A stretch of 60,000 bases of DNA from Liolophura sinensis (GCF_032854445.1 NC_088295.1:19643385-19703384), one strand, 5' to 3'; numbered from the stretch's first letter, positions 36,311-50,590 are shown. The notes: generated from the sequence alone by a model not told the origin. Program-made: numbers and translations.

Positions 36311-36570
36311 ATTTATTTATTTATTTATTTATTTGGTTGGTGTTTTACACCATACTCAAGAATATTTCACTTATACGACAGCGGACAGCATTATGGTGAG
36401 AACAAACTGAGCAGAGACCGGGGGAAACCCACAACCATCTGCAGATTGTTGACAGATGAAAGAGTTGAAGAGGAAAGCCAGCATAAGCTAGACTTGAACT
36501 ACCAGCAACCACATTGGTGGAAGGCTCCTGGGTCATTGGGCCGTGCTGGCGTGCTGATTAGGCTACATTG
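36311..36570 (-). mobile_element. Near full-length tRNA-derived SINE, AATAAATA tail
   Basis: On the plus strand it starts with an ATTTATTTATTTATTTATTT tail. Then come GGTTGGTGTTTTACACCATA, CTCAAGAATATTTCACTTAT and ACGACAGCGGACAGCATTAT. The middle has CCGGGGGAAACCCACAACCA, and the right end has the B-box complement GACTTGAACT (36491-36500) plus a tRNA-like end. It is the same family as 27281-27540, inverted. Confidence 0.8.
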
Positions 36571-39500
36571 TTTAATTAAAGTGATTAGACACTGGCACAA
36601 GTTTCCTTTGATACACATGGGAAAATGTTTTAATACCCCTAGACACTCTGGTTTCCTAAATCAAAAAGAGTTAAAGGATACATGTTAGCAATCATTCAAA
36701 TTCAATTCAAGGTCTTGGTATTTCTGTTGAATTATCTAAAAACTGGTACATTTCATAGTGATGAACCCTGGCAATGTAGGCCTTGACTATCTGCTGACAT
36801 GGATGTGTGTTTTCTGTGTTAAAGTTCATTGAGAAATTGAAGTTTGGATCAGAGTACTGGTCCTGGTGTTGCTGTGTACAGTATAACTAATTACACCTTC
36901 TGTAGTTGTTGCAAGGTGTCTAACAGCAAGGGGATTAAATCAGCATGTCTATTAAGCATGTATGATGTCAGCTCTGAAACCTGTCACTGCTACCTTTATT
37001 TCATGGGTTAATTGAACACTTTGTCAGCCAGCCTTGGTGATCTGTTTTATTGGTGATCCTGCCTTATAACGGTATCTAGGCTCAGCAACTTAGCTGCTAG
37101 TGCCACTTTAAGAATCAGCTGCTAATTGAGGAGGACAAGGAGCACGTCCAGACAATGTGTATCAGTGGATTTATACAACATTATCCTCTGACTGGCAGGA
37201 GATAACAGTAACAGGTTAACGATGATTTACTGAATAAAGTTCAACATGATGAGAACGTATTCCTTAGCCTTATTTCATATTAACGTTTGCAGACTAATGT
37301 AGGGTAATGATACCAGTCTAGAAACACCTGAATATTTGTATCTGGGGCTATCCTACTGAGTTGCCTATAACCACCTGGCCCTGAGACAAGAGTAGGGATT
37401 GAGGCGCTCTCCTCAATTGTTCATGTATATCCCATCGGCTTTGAACCTGTAGGGAACTTGTGTTCAAAGGAAAGGGATGGTAGAGGACCCAATCACTGGA
37501 TAAATCATTGATTGTAATGTGCTGGGAATGAGGCATTATAATCTCGGGGCAGTCTAATAGAGGTCTGTGGCAGTGTCAGCTACTGCTGTGTTATGGTCAC
37601 ACTGTACATTGTGGAAGCTACATATAGTCTGAAGTGGGAGAATTTTTGTTATGTTCTTCTGACAAATGAATTATGATGTACCTCAGATCCTCAATAACTA
37701 CAACGCAGTCGTCTTAGACACATTGAGTATTGCTAAATACAGATTTATATGGATGTAAACTACATTAGATTTCCAGAAAAGCAGCCCAGATTTGTGAAAG
37801 ACGGTCCACAGTACAGACTGGAAAGTATACCTGAGCCTTGTAAGGAAACCTTATCTTGCAAGATTTGCTGGTCTTTTTGGAATAATGATGGGATATTATA
37901 TATAGCATGGAAGTGCTTTTACTTAATTAGTCATGCACTGGATTATATGTTCATGTACATAAATATGAAAAGACTTATTTATTTTGATTAAAACAATTAC
38001 AAACTAACTACACTCTGATTGGCCTAATTAGGCAGAGTACAAAAGCAGGCAAAGGTTTGATAAGCTACATTTGTATTTGTGTGTGTGTGAGTGTGCAGTA
38101 TAAGTAGAATGAGATGTCTCCTTGCAAGATTCCATCCTAATTTCATTCTTTAATCGTAAACTTTCTTAGTTGTTGATGGTTTGTGTTAAACATGGTTTTT
38201 TAGAATTGGCCTTGCGATTATTAACCTGGATTGTCCATATTGGTTGATGGCTGATATATGAATGTCCGTTTTGACCCTTAGATCCAGTATGTAAATTGCA
38301 GAATTTTCCATGAATTTTTGCACATGTGTGTTCCACAAACAGGAAAATGTCATTGTGGTCCTACCACTAGGAATCTTACAGATGTGTGTCATGTATGTAC
38401 ACTTTGTCCTATATGACTGTGACAGCCTCATACAAGTGTCATACGTTGGAGAAAGACTCTCCACATGTTGGAGAGCCTGACTTTTACTCTTACCAAACAA
38501 AGACAACCAGAAAGGTCTTTCTTCGTCAGTCACCAGACAGACACAACAAACACTGAGCTGCTGGAAACTAGTATTACAGTAATTATGATATATTACCTAC
38601 AGCCTCGGTCATTACATACATGTGCCCACCTGTCTGGGTCCATGGGTTATACAGTTAGATTGATAACCACTGGCTGGATTGAAACTGCCAGGGGACCTGC
38701 CATTTGGACCCGATACAAGTCTGGTAAGGTATGAGACAACTCTGAGGCAGTGGCTGTGACTGATGCATGGTCCTGTCCTACAAGGCTGTCATGATTGTGG
38801 CTGATTCATGTGATGTCATGGAAGCATCATGTCATTGAAGTCAGATCAAATCATTGATCTGTACGTATGGGTGGAAATATATCCACCCACCAGTTATCTA
38901 CAGGGTCAAAAAGTCTCATCCACACATGCATGTGCAACTACTTTATAAACAGCTGTTGGAGAGCATTAAGAAAAACAAAGTAAACACTGAATTCAATAGC
39001 GGTAACAGGCTCACACTCGTTTCTTATATCCAGGGTTTAAGATTTCATTGTGATAATTGGTTGGCATAGCCATCAATACTTGATCGCTTAAAGCTGATTT
39101 CACATGATAAAAGTCCTATTAACTTCATTTTGATTAATTCGAAATATTCGAAATTAATTTGAACTTCGAAATATTGACACTTTAAGGTTTATACAGAGTC
39201 TTAGTGTATGGTACTGAATTTTCATGCATGCTACAAAATATTTTCCTTTCAAGAGAATAAAAGTAACTCTGAATGATATACTGATGAAATCCAGTTTGGT
39301 TTAGAGAGAGCCCTTGTTCTTCAAATGCAAGTCAATAAGCCACATGTGCATTTCAGACAGCTACCATTTTTTAAAGTTAAATTGTTGCAAGATCTTGCAG
39401 TACACTGGAGCTGGGTTCTAATTCTCAATGGGCCTATGCTTTAACCTAGTGGAACATGCTTACTACATTAAATGTCTGTTTCATTGAAATTCTACATTGG

Positions 39501-40899
39501 AAATGGAGAACCCGTTCTCTGTAACTTGTAGTAAGAACAAGGGGGAATCTGAAAATGCCAAGTAGAAAGTGTTACTTTGAAATGTTGCTGTCTTATTGGC
39601 CCTAGAAAGCAGCCGCAGCTTTAAACTTCAAAGGCCACTGTCCATGACTGGGTGCTACTTTGACAACGACTGCATGCTCTGTTATGGTGAGTGTACATGT
39701 AGTAGCACCCAGCCTGGAATGCGAATGTAGCTTATTTACCGACAAGGCCAAAGATTTATGACCCAGCCAGTTTGTATGTGTTCTTTCACGTGAGGTTAAA
39801 AATGACTTAGGAATCAGATCTGGATCTACTTTTTAACTAAACAACATGTAAATGTTATGGTAGATGATAGAGAGAGTTAACCTTTCTGATGTGAGGATAT
39901 TTCAACTCATAATTTAAACCAGAGGGAATGAACATTGTTAAATTTGTGGTAAATATGATGTAGTTTCTTTTTGCCAGGAAGGAAAATAAAGAAAAAACAT
40001 GCTCAAGGAGTATTCAGTGTGAGAGTGATCAAATGATCAAAATGAGTGATTGACCAAATCACTCATAACACAGAAGTTATAATGACACATCAGACTCAGT
40101 TTTATAACCACCATTTTATTCCAAAGGTGTTAGAAATTCAGATGTAGGAACATGTTTCCTAGTTGCAATGGAAAATGGCACTTATGTGCATGGTGTTTAA
40201 CACCAGGATTGTTGGTTATCTGGAATATAGTTTTTAGAGTTTTACTGTATCATGCCATTGAAATTATTAGTTTATGCATGCTTTTTACTCAGTGACAGGA
40301 TACCAGAATATATGGGGTCATTGGATGAGATGTAAAAACTGTTTCTTGAAAAACGAAAGAAATTAAAGTACATGAATTAACTTTCTTTCATGTTGAAGGA
40401 TGCTGAATTATCAATCAGTAATTCAGGAACAGCTGTTCTTTTCTTATGTTTTGGACATTGTTGCATCATCATCTATCCTCTTTGGCATTCTGAAGTCTCA
40501 TTGATGGGTCGTGTTGTAACTGTTACATCATGATGTTATCCCTACAATTCAGCCTTCAGACGCAAATACTGCAAGTTTCAAAGTGATCTGTTATATGCCC
40601 TATAAGGCATTCTGAGACATGTAAAGCTCATGAGACATGTATGCTCTGTGGAACACAAAATCCAGATGAAGGACTAACTAATTAATCTCTGTGTTTGCAA
40701 TTTATTAAGAAAGGCTAGCTAGTTCACAGTAGGAAGCAGAATTTTATGAATGGTACAGTATCATGAAGGATGCCCATTTTTCATGTCAGGACGAGCCTTC
40801 CATCAGTTGAAACCTTGTTTCATTAAATTATTCCTTTAAAGAATACATTAACTGGTTCTATAAATAGAGTGTGATTTTCAGGAAAATAAAAATGATATG
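36571..40899. other. Intronic or downstream non-coding DNA
   Basis: No secure feature was found. A weak exon candidate at 39606-39686 is described in the findings. The 115-codon minus-strand frame at 38186-38533 and the overlapping plus-strand frame at 38465-38734 are not supported. Confidence 0.4.
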
Positions 40900-40915
40900 C
40901 CCCCCCCCCCCCCCC
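40900..40915. repeat. C16 homopolymer
   Basis: Sixteen C residues are followed by six A residues. The minus strand is an uninterrupted G run. Confidence 0.95.
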
Positions 40916-43900
40916 AAAAAAGCATACAATTATCATTTTAGGCATATTTTATTTTTCTCCTCTATTTCATGTATATTTCCATCAATGGTTATAAATAATC
41001 GGAAGTGCGTGATGTTGTTGATGAACATGTATGGAGCATGGGACCCTTATTCGGACTCTTCCCCAACAAAATTATTTTGACAGCTGTATGTATCACTGAT
41101 GACGTCCCCATGGGCTCTATGGAACATACTATCGCAGATTAGGAACTCTTCACAGGAAGTTTATCCCATTCTAATCATGATACTAAATGTTGGAATAACT
41201 CTTTTTACCTATGAGTAAAACATTACTCAAATCACGTTCCTAAAAATTCCTTCTGGTGAACATTAGGGGGAAAAAAGGTGATGTTACGTCGGAGTTCCTA
41301 GGTACTGTCAATGTTGCTAATAAAGCCCACCATGGTTATCAAATATTTGAATGCCATCCAACACTATTTAAAAAATCTAAAAATTAAATGAAAGCATTTG
41401 TATGCATAGTTTTCAGTTGTCTGTAAATATTGCTTCATATTTTAGCATTCTTTTACATTAATTTCCAGACTGACTGCTGAAGATTTAGGAAAACATGAGT
41501 TTAAGGACATTTTTACGCTGCAAGAAGAAAGCTGAGCAACTTTTTGTACCTTTATATGTAAGGCCACATCATATACTTCATATTAAGAAATAAAAACCAT
41601 ATGTTTCATTGATCGTTTTATGAAGTGATTTTAGAAGAGTACATTCGTGATTACTAGTGGGGTTTTTTGTCTCAAAAAATGTTTAAATTTCAGCTTTATT
41701 CCCCTGTCTTCATCAAATACAAATGCCTGGGGCATCCAAAATGTGTGAGAACTCGAAATAATATATCTGATACTGTAGAGATTGACTTTTCTGTGGAGGG
41801 AATATCATATATTGTGAGCCATGTCAAGTGGCAGTGAGGGGGTTAATTGATATGTAGCATTGAGTGTATTCCAGTTTTGATCCTAACATTAACCTCATAG
41901 AGGCATTTCTATAGAGACCACTCATTATGTGGAGGATATGCACAAATAAACTAATCATTTGTGATATTTAGTTCTCAAGGGGCAATTGTGTTTGTGGTTG
42001 CTTGCTAACATTTTTCACCGCTATTCCAATTTTTCCATGCTTTTCTATATATATTCATTAATATTTAAAAGCCTATAAATAAAGTACAAATGATAACATT
42101 TAACAAGGGGGCGATGCTTTTGGCTGTGACATTTCCGTGGAACAAGAGCATTGTGGCTTTTTTGGGTGTATTTTGCTGGCGAGGGAAATATTACCCTGGC
42201 TATGTTGACAGATCTAACTGAATCCTGTGGTTTAAATTGGCTGTTATAAATCGTAGGATGTCAGAGAGGACAGGATATAGAAGGCCAACAAATAAATAGG
42301 CCTACTTTTAGAATCAAATGCCATGATGTTCTTCGTTTTTATCAGTTTTTGAGAAGACTTGCGCATTCTGATAGGTGAAAGCTAAAGCATTAAAATATCG
42401 GGAATAAGCTGTTCATTTTGTTTGTTTTATCATTGCAGTGGAGTTTAGTTTTGTTTCTGGTCAAGCAATTCCTGTGTAGCCAAGCTGTCTGTGATTGGTA
42501 TAAACTGGTTCCTTATCACTCCTGTGTGACCAATTGTTTGTTATTAAGAAGGTCTGGTACATGCCCTTGTCTTTAGGAGACAACAACTAAATCCTCAATG
42601 GTTATTAAACTATAATGTGCAGTTAGTGCTTTTATAATGCAAATTAGATGTGATGTACCTTCTAGGCTACACTACTATAGACTGCATTTGGATCTGTCTC
42701 TGAGTGCAGCGCTTTGCTTATATATAGCACAAATTATCATCTGAAAATATAAACCTGATGGTTTTATTGAAAGACATCTCTGAGCTTGCCCAAGACAACA
42801 TCAACCTGATAGTCAGGAGTGTGAGGACTATGTCTTTGTCACAGGATTGTGATGGAATTGTTTTCTTCATCATCAGCTTGTCCAAAGCAGAAGATGTAAA
42901 CTTGTTGTAGTTGCCCTGACCAAACAATACCGAGTCAGATTACAGAATTTACAGGTCTTCTGTGCAGTAGCGTGTTCTACATGTACAGCTTCTTTGATCA
43001 TCTTTCCATCCTTTCCTCACATAAAACACAGGGCATTAAGGCAAATGTGTCCGAGTAAGGAAATAGAACTTCTGATTTCTAACTGTGCACTGCCAAGGTT
43101 TCTGTTCTTTATTTGCACATTATGCCAGTGGAGGCTGACTGTTGTGAAGAATTGCAGAGATCAGGATATGTTAAAGATTTTTGTGGTAAATTTTAATATG
43201 ATTATCAGTCATTTTGTTGTTCTATTGAGGTTTTCAAAACATCATGACAACTTCATTTGTTGTTAATATGTATGTTGGCTTATTTTTGTTTGTAGTCCAC
43301 AAAAATGTTACAGCTGTTGTGTTAAACAACAAAACTTGTGCAGCAGATTTTCTGTCTGGATCAGGAATTATTAACTGTACAAATTGTTTCCTAGACATTT
43401 GAATCATAATCCAAGCTTCTTCATTTGACAGTCTTTAATCTGTGACAACATGAACGGAAACATTTCCTTCAATTTACACATGTTTTATTCATGATAGAAT
43501 ATAAATTATTAAAACAGTGATGGATATATAAAGGAGTTTAGTGTTCTTTGGGGTCAGTATTAGTTCAGTAAGATGTAGTGATGCTGAGAGGCTTCATTCT
43601 AAGCAAGGCCAAATGTCCGAGTTATGTCTCTGCAACATCATAAAATTCCTATGTCGCACAGTAAATTCCAGTTTTCTCTCCCAAGGGCTTTTTGAGCATC
43701 GGAAAAAGAGTAAATTGGCTGTGAAAGTCAAAGAATCAATAATGACTGCAGGGACAGAACTCCAGAATTGTTTACTGTTCCGGTTATATAGTTATGCTAT
43801 GTTGTGTATATCCTGCCCTGTAGTGTTAGCTGCTCATTCTAAGCAATACTTCTGATCTGCCCACCTTGTTTTAAAGGTCTGAGAAATCTTTGATATTGTC

Positions 43901-45056
43901 CATGAGATATTTTATCTTTAATACCCATGTATATATGTAACTGTAAATCAGTACACTTTAACATGGGATTGTGTAATGTTTGAGGATTTTTTTGCTGGAA
44001 AGGAAGCAAGACATGCAGGGTGGATATGACCACCCACATGTTGAAATTAACATTTTCAATTTTAAAAGGATAATCCCTTAAAAAAAAAGAAATAATAATT
44101 TCTGAAATGAAATAAAAATTAATAAAAACATCTGTTGGTCTAACATGAATATATTTATGTAATGAACTGTGGGAGACCTGGGCTCTATTTGTAGCTGTTG
44201 TATCTGATGATAGTGTACCAAATTGACAGCCTTAGAATGACTAAGACTTTTTAAAGTGCATTTGTACAAGAGGATTGGTAAAATCTGTGTGTAATACCCA
44301 TGCAGCTTGCCCATTAGGTAGCACTGTAAATGTATCGGAATTGGGATCAACTAGCTACAGGGAGGCACCAGTGGGATGTGACCAAACTCATGTTGTAAGG
44401 TTAAACCTTACAGGCAGGCAAGCAGAAAACTTTGTAGTCCAGCCCTGTTCTCTGATCTGTAGCTATACAATAGTGTTTGCCAGCACATACATGTACCTAT
44501 TAAAGGCTTAGAGGCCTGAGGATGGCTTGGTGCTTTTGATGTACTTTGACCTACAGATCCCAGTTGTCCTGAGAAACCATCTTCTGTCTGGATTTTTATT
44601 CCCATGTGTGATGTCTAATGGAGAAATAATCTTATCTGATATTTGTCTCAGACCAAAGAGAGTGATCTGATAATATGCACGTTGGCTGTCAGATTTTTCT
44701 CCATCTGCCTAACTTAATTGATCATGGTAGATTCCAGAATGTAAGAACCATAAAATATTTTAGGATCTGCGGTTAATTGACCCCTGGTAGCATTTTTAAG
44801 CTGTAAGCATTTTTTGCTCTGGTGGAACACTCAGTCTGTGACTTTATTATTACATCAATTCATGAAGATGTATTTTTGCATGTAGATTAGCTCTGGGCTA
44901 CAAGTACAAAATATTAATGACTGAATGATTTGAATGTCTGGAGCTGAAAATTTGGAGCTTGAAAAGATGTACATGATTGGAATTAGACAAACCTAATATT
45001 GAGTGATGTATGTATGTGATGGCCTGTATTGAAGTATTGAATAAATCAAGCGGCTT
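40916..45056. other. Intronic or downstream non-coding DNA
   Basis: No exon, RNA gene or recognised repeat was seen. The 104-codon frame at 43541-43855 has no family resemblance and no splice context. Confidence 0.4.
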
Positions 45057-45797
45057 CTGGGTGTGTATAATCCTGGAGATTTGTGGTGATAATACAGGTT
45101 GATGGCCAGCTATGCTACACACACACACCCACCCAAACACACTGGGTGTGTATAATCCTGGAGATTTGTGGTGATAATACAGATTGATGACCAGCTGTGC
45201 TACACACACACCCGAACACACTGGGTGTGTATAATCCTGGAGATTTGTGGCGATAATACAGGTTGATGGCTAGCTGTGCTACACACACACCCAAAGACAC
45301 TGGGCGTGTATAATCCTGGAGGTTTGTGGCAATAATACAGGTTGATGGCCAGCTGTGCTACACACACACACCCAAACACACTGGGCATGTATAATCCTGG
45401 AGATTTATGGTGATAAAACAGGCTGATGGCTAGCTGTGCTACACACTCACCCAAACCCACTGGGTGTGTATTATCCTGGAGATTTGTGGTGATAATACAG
45501 GTTGATGGCCAGCTATGCTACACACACACCCAAACACACTGGGTGTGTATAATCCTGGAGATTTATGGTGATAAAACAGGCTGATGGCTAGCTGTGCTTC
45601 ACACACACCCAAACACACTGGGTGTGTATTATCCTGGAGATTTGTGGTGATAATACAGGTTGATGGCCAGCTGTGCTACACACCCACCCAAACACACTGG
45701 GTGTGTATTATCCTGGAGATTTGTGGTGATAATACAGGTTGATGGCCAGCTGTGACACACACACACACGCACGCACGCACGCACACACACACACACA
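45057..45797. repeat. 79-bp minisatellite, nine copies, with CA/GCAC end
   Basis: Units start at 45057, 45142, 45221, 45300, 45381, 45460, 45539, 45618 and 45697. Each reads CTGGGTGTGTATAATCCTGG, then AGATTTGTGGTGATAATACA, then GGTTGATGGCCAGCTGTGCT, then an ACACACACCCAAACACA-type linker. Units at 45381 and 45539 share the variant GATAAAACAGGCTGATGGCT. The array ends in (CA)n(GCAC)n(CA)n at about 45755-45797. Minus-strand open frames of 61-107 codons are repeat artefacts. Confidence 0.95.
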
Positions 45798-48700
45798 GAG
45801 AATAATATGTCAGTTGATATTTAATTCTTTAGTTGACCTTGTCTTTGGCTGAACACAAAGTCTATGTGTACAAAACAGAAGCTTACAGTTGGTTTCAACT
45901 GTAGGCTTTGATGTTCTTTAAATGCATATATGCATACACTTGAATGTTGTTGCATGGACATTATTCCTTGGTTACTCATAGTTCTAATTCTCATATTTTC
46001 TACTTTGTTGTTGGGCTCCTGACTGATCCCAATTCCAGTTTGATTTGATTTCTTGACAACATGCATATAAAGTGAGTACTGATGTATTTTTTCATCTCAT
46101 TGAAGTTGTTCACTATTGAAGTTTCAAACCCAGCAAATATATTTTCATTTGTCTCAATGGCTGAGCAAAGGCACACTAAATTGTTTATTTTAAAAAGCAA
46201 ATGTCATTTACTTTGTGAAATATTCAGACTTACTTTTGAAAAGTTTCTGTCTACGGCTTTTAACTGTATCCAGATCTTGGCTAAGCCATCGTATGGATTA
46301 ACCATTATTGTTGCAGAATAGATAAGACATTTTGCACTGTGTCGCATGCTAAGATATGGAGTAAGAGTTTAGTCCTTAACATTTTGGCCTGTACTGTTGA
46401 TGGTTGGTCAGCAGGGGTCAGCATACATGTACCTGTACATTGCATACTAATGAAGTGTGTAGGCTCTGATTGGATTTGGTGTCAGAAGGTATGGCAGTAT
46501 AATTAATCCAAACCACTGGCTGTGGCCGTTTGGTGTTAAAGACAGTGTTCATTGGAATTGATGGTTACAACTTACAGCTGATGTTAAACCTGGCTGTTGC
46601 CAATGAATTTGTCTCAATCAGATCTATCGTAGTAGGTCCAGTGGTTTAGAGTTCTTCAAGATGGGGACCTACACTGTGTCGTTCTTAAAGGTTGTTTGAC
46701 AATCATCTGGAAGATAATGTGCTGCTATGTGTTGATTGTATTAAACCCATTGGGAATGGGTTGTGATCATGTGGTTTAATAAGACCCTTATCTTTCACTC
46801 TATAGGACAATCAATGCAGTGTTCAATCCCCACCTTGGACTGGGCTCAACCATTAATAGTTCTTCTAGAAGCAAAATTTTTATGTACAAAGCAGACTTCT
46901 TATTGCATGTCAACAGCTTGCCAGTAGCTGTAAGACCTTTCACAGGATTCAAGCACTGTACATCCAGTTCACCATACAGCCTTTGTCTAATCTGGGAATG
47001 CATTGTCCTTGCAGTGATGTTTGAATGTAGAGACCAGCCAAACCTTGATCATGCTGTCATTCCAGTACCATTCCACAAGCTCACCAGAAGTAAACATCTA
47101 ACAGATTAGTTGAACTCTGTTGGGATGCATCTATAGAACTTTAGGTTTGTCTCATCCCATGCTGTTATCTGTCTTCAGGGCTTTACTTTTTTGAGTTTAA
47201 GGTATGGCTATTATAGTCAAGTGCGGTGCCTTATTTATGACCAATTTCCAGGCACAGCCTGATAACCTTACAGAGATGAGACATTCCACACCTTCATCTT
47301 CAGGCTTTCAGTCGGTCATTAAAAGCTGACATAGCACAGAATTTCTGATGTTTATGAAAGTGACCTCTCTGAAATAGATACTTCCAAATTAAACAGATAT
47401 TTCTCCTGTATTAATTTCTAAACTATTTCTCACATACACTAGACCGTACAATTAGCAGTAGATGTCCTATTACTCAAGCCCAGTTTGTTCTGATATTAAA
47501 ATGATGCATGGTCTCGTTTCAGCTTGCTTGGATGATGTTTACTGAAGATATTATATTTCTTACCTTGACATTAAAACCAAATGCTGACCAGATGATTATT
47601 TGGTGAATGATCTCAAATTTGGTAATCCAGCTTAGTGATTAAGATATTTGTTTCAATCCACTGGAATCATTGTTCATCCCATTATTTCTTCTGAGTTGTG
47701 TGGTGTATCAATTGAATTTTTTTTTTTTGGGGGTTACTCAGTGGATGTCTCATTTTTACAGATTTGGCTTGCAGATGGTCAATTTTCTAATTGACCCTGA
47801 ACACTGTTCCAAATGGTTTGGTTATAGGTGCCAGTTTTTAATTTCAGGAATGACAAAAGACCAGACGAAAATGTATATATGCATCAAAAGACTATCACAC
47901 CCAAAGCTTAAAAAGCATACATACCCTTTTATTTTGGTGATGTTTTTAACCGACATATCACAGTTCAAATTAAACAAATGACGCCATGTTATCAAATTTA
48001 ACCATCCAAGCATGAGTTTTTCTATAACCCAAGACCACCCCTAGAGGGTTCCACTATGTCATTTGATCCCTGTGGTGCTTTTTTGCCATAGGTACTAAAC
48101 TTTTCTTCATTCCATGGTATGTATGATACAGAGGATTGCCTTAGCTACATCTATCATTACCTGATGATCTGATATGTACATTCTCCACCACTCGAGTGTC
48201 TTATACATACGGCAGAATTACATCCTTATTCTGCTGAAGGACATTCTCTTTATATTTGACACCAGTGTCTTGCTCTAGACTTCAGTTGGTCACATGAGAA
48301 TAAATCACCGGCCCATTGAATAAATGAGTATTCCCACAGCTGAGATTAACTTTGTTATAAAAAAGGGTACACAAGTGCAAGGGTTTATTACGTGTGACAT
48401 CCGCTGGACTTATTGAGCACCCTGAGGGTGGATATCTGCCCGTCAGCAAATAAACCCTGTGATGTGACTGCCTGTCTGTGGGGTTCCTGTATCTGACAAC
48501 GGTCAGCCATGTTTGCCGCAAGGCCCAGCTATGTTGATCACCAGTGATCTAACCTCAGCCTGACTCCTCTGTGAGCGAGGCATCACTCCCAGTTACTCCA
48601 TCCACATCAGAGTTAGGCCAACTGGAACCCATGACTTCCCTAGAGGAGACTGTGCAGAACTGGGATGGCTGATGGCAGTGTAATGACTCTATACGCTTCA

Positions 48701-49690
48701 GCTGATCTGTGCTGATACAACCAATTCAATGATGCTGTCTGCAGCTTTGAAAAATGTCAGTGGGAATAGAAAAATGACAACAAAGTGAGGTTGACCAAAG
48801 CATTTACAGTGTATTAACTGCAGCTCAGCATTTTTCATATACGTCTAGTTCATATATGTTCAATAATGAATAATGGATTCTGCATTGACATCTTCCAGCA
48901 TGATAGTTTGAATGCAGATTAGTAAAACTTCGCAGAATAAAATGACAACATATTTTAGATTAACAGAGAATTTTTTTTTAAGTGCTTCTATTCTTAAAAG
49001 TTTGCTTTGTTGGATGTCCATTTACCATTTGAGCGTATTTTCTTTTTTGTTTGATTTTTTTTGATGTGTTTTATGCTGTATTGGTGTTCTGGGGCATTTC
49101 ACTCTTGTGGCAGCACTTGGGTGTTGAACACTATGCAGAGCCCAAAGCAAAGAATTGCACCCTGCCACCTTCCTGAAAGACAGTTTGACTTGACACAGCC
49201 AGACTAGTACTTAAGTTGCATTCAAACACTTGACCTCTTGGGGAAAAGTATGTTTTTCAGGAACACCCCAGTTGACAGCTTGGTGATTGATGTATTTCAG
49301 TTCAGAAGATATTCCTGCTCAGGCTGCATTGGTGGTGGTATTTGATGTGTTGATGTCTTAGCTATAAATTTGATATTCACAAAGTTAGAGTAATATAGCA
49401 AAAGGACTATTTGACATCACTGAAGCTCCGTACTTGTAAGCCTGTAAACGCTGGTTGGGACATCATCACACAGGTTGACATTGTTCAAACTTTTGCACTT
49501 TTGGCCAAGCCCAGTAGGTTTCTCCATGATCACACTGTTAAGACTTTCACAACCTGTGCCAAATACAACCTGTGTCATCCACAACCATGATCTTCATGAG
49601 TTAGAGCTTATTATCACAACTTTTAATAATGGAGGGAAACATATAGTGATGGCTTTTTCAACCTGTCCGTCCCTCCATCACTCCATCCCC
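45798..49690. other. Intronic or downstream non-coding DNA
   Basis: A T9G4 run lies at about 47719-47733. At about 49060-49130 the string GTGTTTTATGCTGTATTGGT, followed later by ATTTCACTCTTGTGGCAGCA, looks like a badly decayed minus-strand SINE tail. No gene is supported. Confidence 0.4.
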
Positions 49691-50590
49691 CTCAAACTTG
49701 TGTGAAGCAAATTTCGGCAATTATTACAGGCAAAAGATTCTCAAACTCTCTCAAAGAGTGCAAAATGACCTGAAGTGTGCATTGTCTGGTTATTTTTTCA
49801 CATTTCGATCTGTTATAGCAGTTTGTGTTCCCTTGCGCATATTTTCATTGATATTTCAGAGAAAATTTATGCAAGCCACATCTCAGCTATTATTTGGTAT
49901 AGGATTGCACAAAGTTGTGCGAAGTGTGCAAAATGACCTGCAGTTAGTTACTTTTGCACACTTACATTGGTTTTAGGAGTTGTCTACCCTAGTGCATACT
50001 TTCTGGTCAGTTGACTAGCAAATTTGTGTTGGACATATTTTGATTATTGTGTGACACATCACTCTGGTATGATATGGCATATGTTTCTTAAACTCACACA
50101 AATTATGTAAGATAACCTGAGGTGATGCATTGTCAAATTATTTTGCTCATTTTGATTTTTGGTACTTGTCTGCGCTTGCCCATATGGCAGAACATACGTG
50201 TATCTTGGGTAAGATATTGGCACACATGGATTCTTTAAATAATATGCAGGTCCCTCTGTGGTAGAGTAGTCTAAAGTGCTCGCCTGATTGCAATATCCTA
50301 CCAAAGAGGTCAAGGGTAGTATCCAGCTTACGCTCTATTCTCCCTGGCTTTAAGATTAGCGTGGGTTCCTTGCAGGCAGGCTGTCAGACTTCCTTCCACT
50401 GTAATTCACATTAGGTAAAATACTGCTGGGTACCCAAACAACCAACAACATATGACAGACTGATACACGTAGATATATGATCTTGACTGGTCTATATGGT
50501 GTCTAAGTTTAACATGTAGGATTCCTGAACTCACATAAAGTGTGGAAAATGATCAGAAGTGATGAATGTGTGTCAGTATATGGCATCCCT
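49690..50590. repeat. Decayed repeats of about 180 bp with a tRNA-like insertion
   Basis: Phrases of the type TTCTCAAACTCTCTCAAAGA followed by a TGCAAAATGACCTGAAGTG-like block recur near 49736-49780, 49910-49945, 50090-50130 and 50525-50565 with many differences. Between the last two lies a tRNA-like sequence at about 50250-50330, reading GGTCCCTCTGTGGTAGAGTA, then AAGTGCTCGCC, then GGTCAAGGGTAGTATCC. It could be a SINE head. The repeat family is not named. Confidence 0.45.

Noticed and set aside
44898-45460. Minus-strand open frames with repeated VCVAQLAINLYY-type peptides
   Set aside because: They are created by the 79-bp minisatellite. The peptide repeat tracks the DNA repeat, with no start context or domain.
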